A DNA stretch of 64,000 nucleotides from assembly GCF_000698555.1 (NCBI RefSeq), contig NZ_JFHE01000010.1, positions 1 through 64,000 of the forward strand. Reading direction: 5' to 3'. Positions 63,204-64,000 of this stretch are shown here, one piece after another. The notes below the pieces were generated by a model. The model was not told where the DNA came from. It worked only from the letters and a program-made list of their open reading frames with translations, and did no database searches. Source of the stretch: Caballeronia grimmiae (GTDB taxonomy: Bacteria; Pseudomonadota; Gammaproteobacteria; Burkholderiales; Burkholderiaceae). The stretch's first letter is position 1; each line of letters begins with the position of its first letter. The position numbers were made by a program, and so were the translations under genes.

Positions 63204-64000
63204 TCAGGACTTCTTGGGCAGGTTCGACGGCGTGTACTGGCGATGATCCGGCTTGTTGGGCAGATCGCAGCCCACTTTGCCGAGCCAGTACGGTTGCACA
63301 TCGTCCCAGACCTTCGGGATCTCGACGGAATGATCTTCCTTCACGTGCACCAGGTAGATCGTGTGGCTTGCGTGATGGCTCTTCGGATCGATGCAGACCT
63401 TGCCCTGCGCGCCTTCGGTGCAGATGCCGCTTTCGAGCGCCTTGCGCACCGCATCCTGATTGGTCGTCTTCGCTTTTTCAGCGGCGGCCTTGTAGAGATA
63501 GATGGCGTCGTAAGCGTTCGCGGCTTCCTGATTGATGTACGGCTCGTTCGGGAATTTTGCGTGGAAGCGCTTCTTGAAGTCGTTGCTCGCCGGTGTATCG
63601 ACTTCTTCGACATAGTTCGCCGTCACATACATGTCCTTCAATGCAGGCGGTTTAAAACGCTTGTGCTCATACGCCTGACCGACGTTCACGGAACTCGCCA
63701 TCGGCAGGTTCAGGTGCGCCGAAGCCTGCTGCTCGTAATACGACGCCTGATTCGCGCCGACCAGCAACGTGACCACGAAGTCAGGCTTCGCCTTCTGAAT
63801 GTTCTGGATCGTCTGTCCGAATTGCGATACGGAGAGCGGAATGAATTCTTCTCCGGCCATGGTGCCGCCGTTCTCCTTGACGATGTTGCGCACCCACTCC
63901 GCCGAGATTTGCCCGAAGTTGTAGTCGGCGGCGATGGTGTACACCTTCTTGCCGTATTTCTGCATCATCCAGGGGATCAGGGTCGAGAATTGCTGTTCGG
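63204..64000 (-). CDS. Amide/urea-type ABC substrate-binding protein, 5' end cut off
   Basis: C-terminal 265 residues of a periplasmic binding protein in the UrtA/FmdD group (IPWMMQKYGKKVYTIAADYNFGQ, VVTLLVGANQASYYEQQ, CTEGAQGKVCIDPKSHHASH). The reading frame is open to the window edge; the signal peptide and first lobe are missing. It heads the visible importer operon and delivers the ligand to the UrtB/C-like permeases. FmdD-type short-chain amide binding is favoured by the downstream formamidase. Confidence 0.87.
   Translation of the reverse strand, partial: EQQFSTLIPWMMQKYGKKVYTIAADYNFGQISAEWVRNIVKENGGTMAGEEFIPLSVSQFGQTIQNIQKAKPDFVVTLLVGANQASYYEQQASAHLNLPMASSVNVGQAYEHKRFKPPALKDMYVTANYVEEVDTPASNDFKKRFHAKFPNEPYINQEAANAYDAIYLYKAAAEKAKTTNQDAVRKALESGICTEGAQGKVCIDPKSHHASHTIYLVHVKEDHSVEIPKVWDDVQPYWLGKVGCDLPNKPDHRQYTPSNLPKKS

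Noticed and set aside
1-64000. tRNA, rRNA, CRISPR arrays, complete insertion sequences or integrase genes
   Set aside because: None seen on either strand; no regular repeat-spacer pattern and no transposase or integrase motifs.

Overview
The window is GC-rich, densely coded DNA from a beta-proteobacterium of the Burkholderiaceae, most likely Caballeronia or Paraburkholderia. This rests on codon use, the gene repertoire (AmiC/AmiR-type amide operon, DUF4148 protein, HPP-CBS protein, Pct-type CoA transferase, tandem-FHA protein) and protein texture, not on a database match. No rRNA, tRNA, CRISPR array or intact transposon was seen. Both edges cut a gene: a zinc alcohol dehydrogenase at the left and an ABC substrate-binding protein at the right.

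Left part (1-18600), mostly housekeeping or accessory metabolism. It holds a sirtuin convergent with a class-V aminotransferase, a methyl-accepting chemotaxis protein, an AcuI-type reductase, small stress-type proteins (PRC-barrel, DUF2945, DUF1810), a Tat-exported aldo/keto reductase, a short MarR-like regulator facing an orphan terminator, a TPR/GT9-like protein, a three-gene HPP-CBS / MarR / ClC-CBS operon, an exported DUF3857-transglutaminase protein, and a caspase-like protein fused to a formylglycine-generating-enzyme-like domain.

Central island (about 18860-33606), the most interesting part. Three small genes (20015-20296, 20349-20627 and, on the other strand, 32170-32460) encode peptides of 92-96 residues. 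Each begins with a leader of exactly 26 residues ending in MSA(V/I)xGG, the double-glycine signature cut by C39 peptidases. Around them lie a complete tripartite exporter (NodT-type outer-membrane factor, HlyD adaptor, ABC transporter with a C39 peptidase and two cyclic-nucleotide-binding-like domains), a tandem-FHA membrane protein, a parvulin without a signal peptide, a sigma-54 activator with a GAFTGA loop, a PP2C phosphatase, an LRAT-fold NCEHF protein and a small partner gene. Sigma-54-like -24/-12 elements lie in front of peptide 1, peptide 3 and the LRAT gene. I read this as a self-contained, sigma-54-controlled double-glycine peptide secretion system. Its peptides lack cysteine in the mature part, and no classical RiPP-modifying enzyme is nearby.

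Right part (33759-64000). A 4-hydroxyphenylpyruvate dioxygenase is followed by a cupredoxin/metallophosphoesterase pair divergent from an ECF sigma/anti-sigma pair. A branched-chain-amino-acid-type ABC operon follows, with permease LivM fused to ATPase LivG and a Pct-type CoA transferase downstream. Next come an APC permease, 1-Cys peroxiredoxin, ferritin-like protein, GntR regulator, ketopantoate-reductase-like protein, a DUF4148 exported protein and a tandem alpha/beta hydrolase. A gene-poor stretch with possible IS remnants (53888-54504) leads to a long minus-strand amide-utilisation operon: substrate-binding protein, UrtB/C/D/E-like transporter, formamidase, AmiC-like sensor, AmiR-like antiterminator, SDR and amidase. 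That operon is built to import a small amide, hydrolyse it and sense it.
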